From NCBI GenBank assembly GCA_018398815.1, contig CM031607.1, positions 92,844,826-92,908,825 of the forward strand: 64,000 nt of DNA. Reading direction: 5' to 3'. Made by a program: the position numbers and the translations under genes. The notes below the pieces were generated by a model that was not told where the DNA came from, ran no database searches, and saw only the letters and a program-made list of their open reading frames with translations. The DNA is from Conus ventricosus. Taxonomy: Eukaryota; Mollusca; Gastropoda; Neogastropoda; Conidae. Shown in pieces: positions 44,494-56,772 of the stretch (position 1 is the stretch's first letter; each line of letters starts with the position of its first letter).

Positions 44494-44812
44494 TATAATA
44501 ATTATACTGTAGAAATTTAAAATATTGATGATGATGATGGTGATGATGATTGATGATGATGATGATAATAATGATAATAATAATGATAATAATAATGATG
44601 ATGACAATAATAAGTACAATCATAACAACTGCCATGATAATGGTAATGATAATAACAATGATTATGAGGATGATGATTATCATAATTATAATGATAATAA
44701 TCATAATGTTTATATAGATGCTGATAATGATGATGATGATGATGATGATGATGAGGATGATGATAGTAACAATGATAATAATGATGATAGATGATGATGA
44801 TGATGAGTGATG
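44455..44812. repeat. Imperfect (GAT)n/(AAT)n trinucleotide repeat
   Basis: Long run of GAT, AAT and CAT triplets; frames on both strands encode only Asp/Asn, His/Tyr or Ile runs. Confidence 0.95.
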
Positions 44813-45715
44813 ATAAAGGGAACAACCATACGTCACAAATGTAGAATGAAGTCATAACTCATTTTTTGGGATTGTATACAGTATATTAAAGCAATTTAGG
44901 GGCCAAAATAGATAAAATATATGCTAATAGACTATTGGAAAAATACAATATTTTTCCAATTCTAGTAACCATATGTGAATAATTAGTGTTTTTTCCTATC
45001 TAAAATGTATCTTCTGCCATATCATTGTATTGACATGTCACTGTTTTCTATGATAGACTGAACTGCAGCTCAAAAACGTATAGCAATGAAAAACAAAAAA
45101 CAAAAAAAACCGCAGAGTTCACATTGATTCTAAACCAGTTCCTAAAAAATTCCTCCGAGCAAGATCCGTGGCCTCTGACAGGTGTGTATATACCATGGTG
45201 GAGTTTTATTTGAATAATCATGTCCAACGCTAAATGAAACAGACGTGACATTTGATCTTTTTGCATGAAAACTGCTTTTTAAAAAAATTCTTTCATAACT
45301 TGGTTGATTTTTATTCTCTGTGTCCTGTTCATTACAATCTGCTTGGTTCAAACTTTGGGGAAAAAACTCGTTTTGTAGTCTGTTTAATCTTGCCTATCTA
45401 AAACTTTGCAGATTTTCTTTATTTTACATCCATTGTTTGCTGTCATGTATTAGTGAAAGACGGGGTTGACTGTATTGATGGTTGATCGCCAGTTCAGTGC
45501 TGTAACAGCTTGTCACCTGATCAGTCACTTTTGTGAGTTAAGTGGCCTGACTTTGTTCATTTCCATTACTCAAGCGCTGAGAGCCATGCTATGACACTGT
45601 CATTTGACCTCGGATCTGACCTGTTGACTTCACTCCCTCAAGATGAGAGTGTGTTTACGTCGGCAACAATATTCAAGGAAATGAAGCTAGAGTAAGCACA
45701 ACAGACTTTGTCCCG
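44813..45715. other. No gene recognised
   Basis: AT-rich, short frames only. Confidence 0.4.
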
Positions 45716-45719
45716 AAAT

Positions 45720-46596
45720 AAGTAGCATTGACGCATAATTATGGACCTGACAGATTTGTTGAAAGCAATATTATAAACAAATTTTGGAAAGGAGTCTTTC
45801 AATCATATCAAAGGTTCTGCAAACAGGTAGAATTAAACGGAAGTACAGATTTAGCCACTAAACCTATTTTTGTAATGAGAAGTTTAACGTAGGAGAAAAA
45901 ACATTCTTTTACAAGAAATGGATGCAAAACAATATATTTTTAGTTTAGCATTTACTCGATGATTATGGTAATTTTCTAAGCAGCCATGAACTGTCGGAGA
46001 AAATGGGCTTTCAGGTCAATTTTCTAAATCGTACAAGTTGCGTGCATTCGATCAAAGCTTATGCAAAGAAAAGAAGATTGCAATTAGATAGTAACATTGG
46101 TAATGACAAAACTTAAAAAAATTAAAAACAATTGTAGTACTCATAAAGGAAAACGTACTTATTAAGATGTTATGGTGGAAGTCAATGAAATTTTTAACAT
46201 TAGTGCCTTTATCAAGTGGGAACAGCGTCTTAATATACGAATTGACTGGATAGAGGTACTGAAAAGGTTTAAGAAAATTGAAGAAACAAAACTGAAATGG
46301 TTCCAAATTGAAATATGCCATAGAATTCTGATGACAAATAGTGTTTTGAAAAGTATGCAAATTATTGATAGCGACAAATGTCATTTCTGTATTAGAAAGA
46401 AAGACTCAATTAATCTTTACCTGTGGGAATGTGAGTTTACCCGTATTTTCTGGAAAGACCTTGAAAGAGTTCTGAAAGTTAACTGTTCACATTGTGTAAG
46501 ATTATCCCTTAATGTGGAGATTATATATTTGGTACAGATGGGAAAACAAAAACCGACAATTATGTTAGACCTGATAATTTTAATGGAAAATGTTTC

Positions 46597-46600
<4 letters not shown>
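45720..46600 (+). pseudogene. LINE 3' end with RT C-terminal zinc-finger domain
   Basis: The 142-codon frame at 46172-46600 contains KLKWFQIEICHRILMTN, then DKCHFCIRKKDSIN, then LYLWECEFTRIFWKDLE, the C-x2-C...H/C region found at the C-terminus of L1/Tx1-like LINE polymerases. Upstream (45720-46060), pieces such as IFVMRSL and the spacing of short hydrophobic blocks fit the preceding part of the same protein. It probably continued into 48428-48600, now separated by TA repeats and the Tc1 element. Confidence 0.65.
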
Positions 46601-46601
<1 letters not shown>

Positions 46602-46645
<44 letters not shown>

Positions 46646-46658
46646 TATATATATAATA
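46602..46658. repeat. (TA)n microsatellite
   Basis: TA run between the LINE end and the Tc1 element; a second run spans 46737-46816. Confidence 0.95.
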
Positions 46659-46734
46659 TAAACCAGTTTAAAATAGGATTTTAAAATGAAGAGATAAAAC
46701 CTACAAGCTTATTTCAAGCTAAAACGCTCTCCTC

Positions 46735-46814
<80 letters not shown>

Positions 46815-46816
46815 TA

Positions 46817-48357
46817 CTGACTTCCATAAAAAACGCGAAAAATTGAAAGGCTATTTTTCGGGTGAAAAGGGGTGAATATACAATATTGAACCATTGTGGC
46901 AAGTTGTTTGGGTCCAAGACTCACGTGCAGTGAAAAAATTGTGTGAGCAACACATCATTCCCGGCATTGGAGGGTCAACAAAAATGGCAAACTGGTTGCT
47001 GCATGTGAGGCATGTGCACACCATGCAGAGCAAAGTTAACCAGCGACAAGTACGCAGGCATGCAGCCTTTATAAAGCCGCGCTACAAGGTTCAGATAACG
47101 ACTTGCCGTCTGAGTGCTACAGAGATGCCAAGACTACGAGCAGAGGAACGCAATCGTGCCCTAGGCCATCTGGAGGCTGGTGTGGATGCCAGGCAGGTCG
47201 CCAACATCTTTAACGTCCACATCTCAACCATCTATCGTCTGCAGCACCGCATGCGAGTCACTGGTACCACTGATGATCGTCCCCGGCCAGGCCGTCCTCG
47301 GGTCACCCACACCAAGAGAGGATCGCCATTTTGTTCGAACCCATCTGCGGGACAGGCGGCAAACAGCCGCTAACACTGCTCGACAGGTGCCTGGGAATCT
47401 CCAGCAACGAATCAGCCTCAACACTGTGCGGCGGCGTCTTCAGGAGAACGGGCTGCCATGTAGGCGTCCTCACAGAGGTCCGGTACTGACACCAAGACAC
47501 CGGCAGGACAGGCTGCAGTGGGCACAAGCCCGAATCAACTGGCGCAGGCAGCAGTGGGGACGCATACTGTTCTCAGATGAGAGCCGTTTTTGTATTGACA
47601 TGGCTGACGGTCGTGTCAGAATATGGCGTCGACCTGGTGAACGCTATGCTGATTCCTGTGTGGTAGAGCGGACCCCCTGGGGAGGCCCGAACGTTATGAT
47701 ATGGGGTGCAATTGGCATTAACCACGCCATAGGACCAGTCATCTTTCAGAACATCGGTCCTGGTCGCGGACAGGGTGTCAATGCACAGCGCTACATCCAC
47801 CAGGTGCTCAGACCCCATGTCGATCCTTTTTTTGCGCAACACCCAAATTGGACATTCCAACAGGACAATGCAAGACCACACACAGCCAGGGCCACCCAGC
47901 AATTTCTTCAGCATAACAACGTCAATGTGCTGCCCTGGCCAGCCCTCAGTCCCGATTTAAACCCAATAGAACATTTTTGGGATGAACTTGGCAAACGGTT
48001 GGACCTCCTGCGTCCACGACCAGCAACAGCGGCTCAACTTCACCAGGCCATCGTCCATGTTTGGGCTGGTGTGCCAAGGGGACGCATCAACCACCTGGTC
48101 CACTCAATGAGCCGCAGGTGTCAAGCAGTTGTCCATGCAAATGGTGGCCACACACTGTATTAGGACTTCAAGCTGGTTTGTCACGTGACCTTGGATTTTC
48201 CACACAAAGACATATTGCTGATGACATTTTCACACATTACCGGTGTAATGAATCAAATCACGTTGAATTCTCGCTTCCACTCTGTACAATTGTGACCAAT
48301 AAAATTTGCCCCTAACCTTCAGCTTGTTTTGCTTTCGCGTTTTTTTATGGAAGTCAG
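46817..48357 (+). mobile_element. Tc1/mariner-type transposon
   Basis: 1541 bp bounded by ~25-bp inverted repeats (CTGACTTCCATAAAAAACGC at the left end; the same with one extra A at the right end) and by TA on both sides (46815-46816, 48358-48359), the standard target of this superfamily. It sits inside long TA microsatellites. Encodes one transposase. Confidence 0.95.
47125..48163 (+). pseudogene. Tc1-like DDE transposase, one frameshift
   Basis: The best start is ATG 47125 (MPRLRAEERNRALGHLEAG), which opens the paired helix-turn-helix DNA-binding region (DARQVANIFNVHISTIYRL). A GRPR hinge follows. Near 47300-47330 the frame changes by one base and the rest runs open to 48163. Catalytic residues are present: Asp in LFSDESRFCI, Asp in FQQDNARPHTA and Glu in SPDLNPIEHFWDELG, with the usual 34-residue spacing between the second and third. 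About 345 codons, the family's normal size. Apart from the single frameshift it looks intact. It cuts and pastes the element at TA sites. Confidence 0.93.
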
Positions 48358-48368
48358 TATATATATAT

Positions 48369-48427
<59 letters not shown>
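48358..48427. repeat. (TA)n microsatellite at the Tc1 right flank
   Basis: TA runs continue on the far side of the transposon, matching the left flank. Confidence 0.95.
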
Positions 48428-48431
<4 letters not shown>

Positions 48432-48620
48432 CATTTTCCCATATATATATGTGTAATTAACAAAACAAAACCCAATCTGAACATGTTTCTGAAGGAACTG
48501 GACTATAGAAATAAAATGGAGAAATATGTCCTTAATGGAGATGAATCATGCAACCTACCAAAAAAAATGGTCACTTTACATTAAACTACTAGGGACTAAT
48601 GTTATATTATGTATCATATG
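48428..48620 (+). pseudogene. Probable continuation of the LINE C-terminus
   Basis: Reads MFLKELDYRNKMEKYVLNGD near 48483, the sort of helical tail that follows the zinc-finger domain of LINE polymerases. Inferred to join the piece ending at 46600. Confidence 0.4.
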
Positions 48621-48639
48621 TATGTGTACGTAAGTGTGT

Positions 48640-48697
<58 letters not shown>
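48640..48697. repeat. (GT)n microsatellite
   Basis: Pure GT run. Confidence 0.95.
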
Positions 48698-48699
48698 GA

Positions 48700-49630
48700 T
48701 AAGTAATGTATGCTCTCTTTCTTTTCTATTTGATGTTGTCCGCAACCTTGGCACACAGGATTATTGCCAGTTATTGGAATTTATTCAGTATGTGTGCCTG
48801 TGTAAAAGATTTTAAAAAATTCTAGACTGAAAAAAATGCATGTGCATCTGTATGTGTTAAATATGTGCCACCGTATATTAATGTATTGATTTATGTATGT
48901 CGGTTATCATTGTATGTTTGGATAATTAATAAAAAGAAGAAGAAAAACATAACAGAATTTATTTCATGTTTTAAATTTGCCTGTCCTCTTGACAGAAAGC
49001 AACAGAAAATAAATAATTAATGTCAAAAGCAAACGTAACATTCCAGTGTTGAAAGAGACTTGGGTGTATGCGCAAGGTGAGGATGCCTACTTATTGCTGA
49101 CTCCAGCTGGGTACGATTTCCGATTGTTCCCCCGCTCGAGTTCAAGAGTAGGCAGGCTGCTTTGTGTCTCTGTCAACTTTCGTTTCATTAGATTTTTTTT
49201 TCATCGTTAAAATGTACGGAACTCAAACATTTATTTCAAAATACTTTTGAGCGTTTTGCATTTTGTACCAACCACCTCCAAGAAAAATCAACAAACTTTC
49301 AAATTCTTCCCCCCCCCCCCCCCCCCCCCCCCCCGAAATTTCCTGAACTTTTGTCTTCATGCACAAATTTGCATTCAAACACGCCATTTTTATGTGACTT
49401 CATTTTCATTTTGATGACAATTCCAATGGCCAAGTGAGTCCATTAGACACAATCTTAAGTGTCCATATTTGTCGCAGCTTTTTGATGTTCTCACGAGTAT
49501 GGCCACATTTTAGACCTGTTGTTTTTCCAGAGTAAATTCAGCCTTAAATCTCTCGTAGTGAATGCTTCTTTCACTCAAACCATAGTGAATCCAGCCTTCA
49601 TCCACTCAAGAGCGTCGATGACTATGCTGT
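48700..49630. other. No gene recognised; poly-C run at 49310-49334
   Basis: A 25-base C-run is the only notable feature. Confidence 0.4.
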
Positions 49631-49633
49631 CTG

Positions 49634-49966
49634 TCAGACAATCATGCTGTCATGCTGTTTGTTTGTAGCCTGTCTGTTTTGACCTCTACCTTCCACCCGT
49701 TGTAAACCTTCAGGAACCTTCGGGCTGTGGACACGTTTGTCGTCAAATTTGGCATCAGAAACTTTGTAGAGGTCAAAGGAGGACGACGTTCCAAACTTGG
49801 CTTTCCGGACCTTGTTCATGTCTATAATGTCCTCCATTCTTTGAAGACCATGCTCCTTCAGTGACCATGCACGTGGGAGATCGCCTGTCGACTCTGTGGA
49901 AGTCTGACAAGCTGAGGAAGGTGCGCCATCAATGCAGGCGTGCTGAACGGCAGTGGAGTAAGGCAC
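49634..49966 (-). CDS. Possible host exon, unrecognised
   Basis: A 110-codon minus-strand frame with normal amino acid composition (SLKEHGLQRMEDIIDMNKVR, then AKFGTSSSFDLYKVSD). No domain recognised. It could be an exon of a host gene or chance; an overlapping frame at 49858-50076 also looks balanced. I would not rely on it. Confidence 0.25.
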   Translation of the reverse strand: MPYSTAVQHACIDGAPSSACQTSTESTGDLPRAWSLKEHGLQRMEDIIDMNKVRKAKFGTSSSFDLYKVSDAKFDDKRVHSPKVPEGLQRVEGRGQNRQATNKQHDSMIV

Positions 49967-50504
49967 ACCTCACTGTCCACTGGCACCATTGACAGACTCA
50001 GTTCCACCACATCACCTGAAGAACCCACTAATGTATGGAATGATTTCCTTGGCAAAAGTAAGGTAACTCCTCCCAAAAAACTTTTTCATTTTGATCTTCC
50101 GCAAGTTTTAACGATGTTTTGTTTTCCTCTGAAAAGATCAGGCTCACTGGAAGTGCTTTAGACTGGCGTTCATGTCAGTCTTCTACCTTTAATTCATATA
50201 AACACCAGTTCTTTCTTGTTTTGAACAAGCTACTGGGAAAGAAATTCATGATTCGTTATGGAGTCTCCTTCCAAAAATTTTACATTAGATCCTATTCACT
50301 TCACTCACAAAACTTTGCATTTTAGAACTTGTTCCATTTTTATAATGATGCTGTCAATGCATCTCTTTCTGAAAGCATTGTTTCCATTAAGTTCAAACGA
50401 TCAATTATCACATCACTGTTGGAAAATCACGGCCTTGACTGAGGTAGAATGAGGTAGAAAAACAAACGGACAAACAAACAAAGAGAAACAGACGTGTGTC
50501 AAAT

Positions 50505-50580
50505 CTGTCATTTATTTCAAAGGTACTTTCTGTCATTTGTTTCAAAGGTACTTTCTGTCATTTATTTCAAAGGTACTTAA
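50505..50580. repeat. 26-bp tandem repeat, three copies
   Basis: Unit CTGTCATTTATTTCAAAGGT plus ACTTT. Confidence 0.85.
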
Positions 50581-50589
50581 GAAGATCGT

Positions 50590-51725
50590 GTTCAAACGTT
50601 GTAGGGGCATTTTCAGATAATTTCCTTTTCAAAATTGATCAGTCTGATAACAGGAGGGATCACGACACAGAGACTTTTAAACAGAATGTTCTAGGAATAC
50701 TGCTGACTAATGTAGATGGGAGATTCCTCTCTGTTATTGCTCTCCTTGGCCTCAGTGCAGCATTGAACACATTGGAATATTAGTTCTTTTGAGAAGCTTG
50801 ACAAGTCACTTCACTGCTTTCTATCTCTGGTGGTCCTCAGTCAGTTGCCATCGACGGTGGTATGTCTGCACAACAAGCTATTATAGGTGGTGGTATGTCT
50901 GCACAACAAGCTCTTATAGGTGGTGTTCCTTAGGGCTAGGTGATGGGACCTCTGTTGTTTCCATTTTCTTCTCATTCTTTGTCAGGGATCATTTGAGCAT
51001 ATTATTGTGACTTTCATGAGTATGCAGATGACATCGTGTCGTCAAACAGTGCGCCATGTAATGAGGTTTGGGATGTTTGGTCTAGTATTGAGCTATGCAT
51101 TGACAATGCTCTTTCCTGGATGAACATTAATAAGCTCATGTTGAATACAGACAAAAACAAAGATGACACTTGTTGGCGCTCTCTTGTGAATCAAGCAGGA
51201 GGCCAGGGTTCAGTCAACATTGTAGGCGCTAATATTAATCTTAAACCGACAGTCAAATATTTGTGAGTCAAACTTCGCCAGACACTTTCAATGCAGGATC
51301 AGAGCAGCATTATGTGTCGCATGTAATTCTCGGAACTCCACCATGTCGCCTAGCTTCGTACGTGTCTATCAACTGGTGCAACAGCAAGGCGTCAATTCAT
51401 TACTACTTCTTGGCTTGATTATTGCAATTCAGCACAGTATGGCTTGCCAGTCGAGCACATTTTGCGGCTCCAGACAATTTATAACAGAACAATGCGATTT
51501 TACCTTAATAAACCAAAATGGAGATCACATTCCACTTCTGCTGAGGGAGCTTCAATGGATGCTTGTTCATTTCCATTATATTACAAACTGGCCACCCTTG
51601 CCTTTTGTGTCTTTGACCGTTATCTTCCGCCATACCTGTCATCAATTCTCTGCGCATGCCAGTCATCGCCTACTCTCTGCTCTTCCAGCTTGAAACTCAT
51701 TGATATACCAAAGGGAAATTGAACA
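50590..51725 (+). pseudogene. Jockey/CR1-type LINE reverse transcriptase remnant
   Basis: Blocks in the normal RT order: VIALLGLSAALNTLEY (the LLDLSAAFDT block, catalytic Asp lost) at about 50728, a GVP-G-VMGPLLF-like block at 50923, HEYADDIVSS near 51016 with the catalytic YADD kept, ALSWMNINKLMLNTDKNK at about 51110, SWLDYCNSAQYGLP at about 51410, then VFDRYLPPYL. Stops and frameshifts separate the blocks. The repeat array after 51770 begins where the 3' end of the LINE would be. Confidence 0.75.
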
Positions 51726-51769
51726 TTGTTTGCTGAGGGTTCCTTCACCCTGTGGCCCTACCTCTCTGG

Positions 51770-52395
51770 AACTAACTGTCTCCTTCTTCATGAAACCAGG
51801 ACAACTGTCTCCTTCTTCATGAAACCAGGACAATTGTCTCCTTCTTCATGAAACCAGGACAACTGTCTCCTTCTTCGTGAAACCAGGACAACCCATCTAC
51901 CTTCTTCATGAAACCAGGACAACTGTCTCCTTCTTCATGAAACCAGGACAACTGTCTCCTTCTTCATGAAACCAGGACAATTGTCTCCTTCTTCATGAAA
52001 CCAGGACAACTGTCTCCTTCTTCATGAAACCAGGACAACTGTTCTCCTTCTTCGTGAAACCAGGACAACTGTCTCCTTCTTCATGAAACCAGGACAACTG
52101 TCTCCTTCTTCATGAAACCAGGACAACTGTCTCCTTCTTCATGAAACCAGGACAACTGTCTCCTTCTTCATGAAACCAGGACAACTGTCTCCTTCTTCAT
52201 GAAACCAGGACAACTGTCTCCTTCTTCATGAAACCAGGACAACTGTCTCCTTCTTCGTGAAACCAGGACAACTGTCTCCTTCTTCATGAAACCAGGACAA
52301 CTGTCTCCTTCTTCATGAAACCAGGACAACTGTCTCCTTCTTCATGAAACCAGGACAACCCATCTACCTTCTTCATGAAACCAGGACAACTCATC
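51770..52395. repeat. 29-bp minisatellite, about 21 copies
   Basis: Unit built from ACTGTCTCCTTCTTCATG followed by AAACCAGGACA. Copies are nearly identical, with point variants (TTCGTG, AATTGT, CCATCTACC). Confidence 0.97.
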
Positions 52396-53387
52396 TACCT
52401 TCAGAGCACAGCTAAAACCTTATATTTCTGGCAAGCATTTTGAACATTGCTTTCTCTCATTGTGTGTACACGGCAAGATCTGTAGTAAGATATTTATCAA
52501 AGTGAATGAACGAAGGTATCAATAGTGTATGAAGGCAGAATGTGTGCTTTCAACTACAACTGCCTATACAACTATTATTGTTACTACCACTACTACAATT
52601 ACTATTACTACTACTACTACTTCAACTACTTCTTCTTCTTCTTGTTCCTATTTCATAATACTATATGATGTTATATTTTTGTCAAGTTTCTACTTACATT
52701 ATAGTCAGAAAAGTCTTTTACACTTTCCCTGGATATTTTTTAGAACATCTGAAAGCACAAGTCTCAGTATATTGTTCAATAGACGGTAGCTCAAGCAACA
52801 TCTGTTTGAATCGGGCTTCGTTTACAGTCCAGAAAGAAAGGTTGTGAAAGGTTCTTCTAGAACTCCATGAGATATCATAAAAGAAGTGCAACACTCAAAA
52901 ATCATACGAATTCTTAACCACAGACAAAACCTACTGATTTGAATTACAGCCTTGTTCATGGCTTGCAAATGGAATAGTTGTGGGTTCGAAGGTTTCTGTT
53001 GCCATCTATTTATCTATGCATGTGTATGTATGTATGTAGATGTATGTATGTATGTATGTATCCATCCATCTATCTATCTATCATTTCCTGGCCTCACCCT
53101 CTAATCAGTTCAGCCAGGTATGCCATGGACTTGGACAGGAAGACTGGAACCCAACAGTCGGTGGATGCATTGCTGAAGATAGGTAATGTTCATATTTCAT
53201 TATCAACACAGCATGTGTCTGTAATTCCCGAGGTCGACTGACCCGTGGATATATCATGAAAGAAAGTGCAGAGTACAACCCTATCTTGAAATCTTTGACA
53301 GAAATAAAACTCAATAAGTCATCATCACCATGAGTGTTTTTCTTGGGAAAAAGAAAGGAAGACAGACTAAATGAATGAGAGGTAAAT
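52396..53387. other. No gene; TAC/CTT triplet and TATG repeats
   Basis: ACT/CTT triplet repeats at about 52570-52650 and (TATG)n/(CTAT)n at about 53020-53085. Nothing coding. Confidence 0.6.
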
Positions 53388-53860
53388 TGTGACGTCAACG
53401 CAAAAAAAAAAAAAAGAAGTATTATGACGTCAAGGTAAAATTAGGTAATCACATGACGAAAATAACAATATACGACGAGACAAGGAGCAAGGAGTAACGG
53501 CCGAGGTTTTGGTGTCCAGCCTACTTTATTTTGTTTTATTCGTCGTTTTCTCCGTAGTGTTACTATGTGGAGAGGCTGACATTCAAGTCAGTAGTGCGTC
53601 GATGTTCACTGTGTATGTGCAATACTGATGACGGTACCAGCGAAATCTGTGCCAGGAAATTTATTTGTTATAAAAAAAATTGTGAATTCTGCGTCGCTGA
53701 GAGTGAGAGTGACTGTTAAAACTCCAGAAATATTCATGTGCTCAAATTGTACCACCACATGTGTGTCGGCGGGCTGGGCTTATTGATGTGAACATTTTAG
53801 TATCAGTTCACGGAGAAGCTATTTTGTTTTAGATCAACAATACGTCGAAGTGCTTGCCGT
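53388..53860 (+). repeat. Dispersed repeat, copy 2
   Basis: Second copy of the repeat at 40358-40830. Confidence 0.85.
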
Positions 53861-54035
53861 GTGGAGACCCTGCTTCTTCTTCTTTATCGTTTGTGTTTGT
53901 GAGCGGCTTTGCTTGCCATTTAGTTCTGCTTCAAGAAACATGACAGATCTGTCACATGCAGACATTGAACCTGCACTCAACCCTGTGAGCAACATCCGTG
54001 CACTCAACTGCACATCAAAGACAGAGAGACAGACA

Positions 54036-54040
<5 letters not shown>

Positions 54041-54086
<46 letters not shown>
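54041..54086. repeat. (TC)n microsatellite
   Basis: CT dinucleotide run. The short spacer 53861-54040 has no gene. Confidence 0.95.
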
Positions 54087-54089
<3 letters not shown>

Positions 54090-54309
54090 GAATCCAGAAT
54101 CGTACGGAAATAATTGTAAATACCCAAGTAAATACCTAAGATGTTCTTGTATGAATGATAAACGACGTTTGCTCTGATTTCTCCAAATGTAGACATACCA
54201 CGGTTTGCTCCAGACGATGGGAAAATTCGCGCTCGCCTTTATACGTTGTCTGTAGAAAGCCACACTTTGGTCAGCCCACTGCCAGGTGTCCTCATACCTT
54301 GGTGATCAT

Positions 54310-54310
<1 letters not shown>

Positions 54311-54380
<70 letters not shown>

Positions 54381-54546
54381 TTAATTGCTTGATTGTAACT
54401 ATGTTCTCAAGGGTAGCAGATAAGCACGAATGCTTTTTTTTCATCTGGCCCTTGTCACTTCAGTGGCTAAGGCTTTCAACGCATTTACCTGAGTATGACG
54501 ATTTATGTTGTCATAAAAGAAAGCATGCACATATACTAAAAGTGTA

Positions 54547-54602
<56 letters not shown>

Positions 54603-54659
54603 GAAAGAACATATAAGAAGCATCAGCCACGATATTAGTACACAGGCGCGCGCGTGCGT

Positions 54660-54705
<46 letters not shown>

Positions 54706-54707
54706 GG

Positions 54708-54747
<40 letters not shown>

Positions 54748-54951
54748 CACACACACACACACACCACACACTCCATGCGGAAAGAGCATATAAAAAGCAT
54801 CAGTCATCATAGTAGTATCATCAGCACAGGTGAGGTAGTCGTGTTCAAGTACACAGGCATGTGTTCATAGTCAGCAATCTTGTTTATGCATTTTTTTCAA
54901 GTCTTGAGGAACGAGAGATAACGTTGTCAATAAGACTGAGAGAAAGAGAGA

Positions 54952-55003
<52 letters not shown>

Positions 55004-55228
55004 AGAGATTATTTGATTGATTGATTGTAACTATATTCTCAAGGGTAACAGATAAGCAAAAAGAAATCTTTTTTCATCTGCCCCTTGTCACTTCAGTGGC
55101 TAAGACTAACAACGGATTTAACTTTAACACAATATAGAACTATAGAACTACAACATAGTAGTTGTAACAAAGTAGTGATGATTCATGTTATCATAAAAGA
55201 AAGCATGCGCATACACTAAAATGGTGTA

Positions 55229-55292
<64 letters not shown>

Positions 55293-55345
55293 GAAAGAAC
55301 ATATAAGAAGCATCAGCCACCATAATCGTACACAGGCATGTGCGT

Positions 55346-55403
<58 letters not shown>

Positions 55404-55599
55404 CACACATTTCCTGAGGAAAGAGCATATAAGAAGCACCATTTATCATAGCAGTCATCAGCACAGCCTGTGGAGGAATAAACGGGAATTCATTAGGCAG
55501 CCATGTTCAAGTACACAAGCCTGTGTTCATAGTCAACATTCTTGTTCATGCAAGATTGGTGTTTGAAGTCGGTGTGAAACGGTAGATGATATTGTTGTC

Positions 55600-55644
<45 letters not shown>

Positions 55645-55645
55645 A
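54311..55645. repeat. Tandem segmental duplication (~640-bp units) with embedded microsatellites
   Basis: Unit 1 (about 54311-54940) and unit 2 (about 54945-55640) share, in the same order, a (GA)n run, ATTATTT..ATTGTAACTAT, CTTGTCACTTCAGTGGCTAA, a (CA)n run, GCAGAAAGAACATATAAGAA, a second (CA)n run, GAAAGAGCATATAA and GTGTTCATAGTCA. The GA runs mark the unit borders. Confidence 0.9.
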
Positions 55646-55799
55646 CAATTCGTTGATGTCATATGGGGAAACAAGCAAGAATGAAGAGATAAACAACGTA
55701 CTCCCAGTTTATCTTGAATACGACGTCACAATCAAACATGCGTCATAATCTATTTTGTCACTTCGGCTTATGACGGAAAGAAGCTTTGACGTCATTTTT

Positions 55800-56020
55800 G
55801 TTTGCGTTATCATTTTCTAGATATTCCATAAAGAAGAAAAACCATTTTGGGCGTTATAGTCGTTAGTAACGGCTATTCTGACAAAATAAAAATTGGGCAT
55901 CATCCGTGACCCATAATGAACATACCTGCAATTTTTCAGAAAGATCGGCCCAAAAGTTTTGTCTGGAGCGAGTGGAACACATTTTGACCACGGACAGACA
56001 GACACACAGACAGACAGCAT
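55800..56020. repeat. Probable interspersed repeat remnant
   Basis: The stretch ending in (CAGA)n at about 55993-56018 looks like the 3' end of a common retroposed repeat (a run such as CTATTCTGACAAAATAAAAA before it). Low confidence. Confidence 0.3.
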
Positions 56021-56440
56021 TTCTTCGTTCCCATCCTAAAGTACTCCCTGTTCTACAAAAAAGGAGAGAAAGCGAAAATTAAAAGAGAGGGGAAAAGTTA
56101 CAAGAAAAAGAAGAAGAAATAAATCAAGAAAGTAACACCATTATCCGTCTCATTCATCCCATGAAAAATAGTACTTATAATTACATATGAGCAGTACTCT
56201 GGCCCAAACACATACGCTGCATGAATACATTATACATCTTTCACAAATTGACATAGCGTGCCAATAATAGTAGCAGTGTATTTTGCAACAGTAATATTGG
56301 TAACCAACGGTTAAAATCGTAACACTTGTAGACAAAAATAATTACTTTTGGAAAATAAGTAAAATGTATGCTGTTAATGATAATAACATGCAAATAGAGA
56401 GCCATCGGTAATATCAATTACACTGCATATCTTCGTAACT

Positions 56441-56441
<1 letters not shown>

Positions 56442-56495
<54 letters not shown>

Positions 56496-56541
56496 TGTGT
56501 GTGTGTGTGTGGGGTGTATGTGTGTGTGTGTGTGTGTGTGT
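56442..56541. repeat. (GA)n(TG)n microsatellite
   Basis: GA run followed by TG run. Confidence 0.95.
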
Positions 56542-56694
56542 GCAAAACATGTAAATAATTTTGGTCTATAAAACTCTGAGCTTTGATGGAATTTCAGCTC
56601 AAGTGCATACGTGTTCAAGAAAAGAGGACCAGAACAACAAATACTTGTTTAAAACAGGTCAATGATAGATATGGGAACCTGGAGATTTGTAAAA

Positions 56695-56696
56695 TT

Positions 56697-56752
<56 letters not shown>

Positions 56753-56772
56753 CAGACAGACAGACAGACAGA
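56695..56772. repeat. (GA)n(CAGA)n microsatellite
   Basis: GA run followed by CAGA repeats. Confidence 0.95.

Noticed and set aside
44417..44855. 139- and 112-codon frames in triplet repeats
   Set aside because: Ile-, His/Tyr- or Asp/Asn-rich products of a GAT/AAT repeat.
51770..52395. CRISPR-like array of 29-bp repeats
   Set aside because: Repeats are contiguous with no spacers and the genome is eukaryotic; it is a minisatellite.
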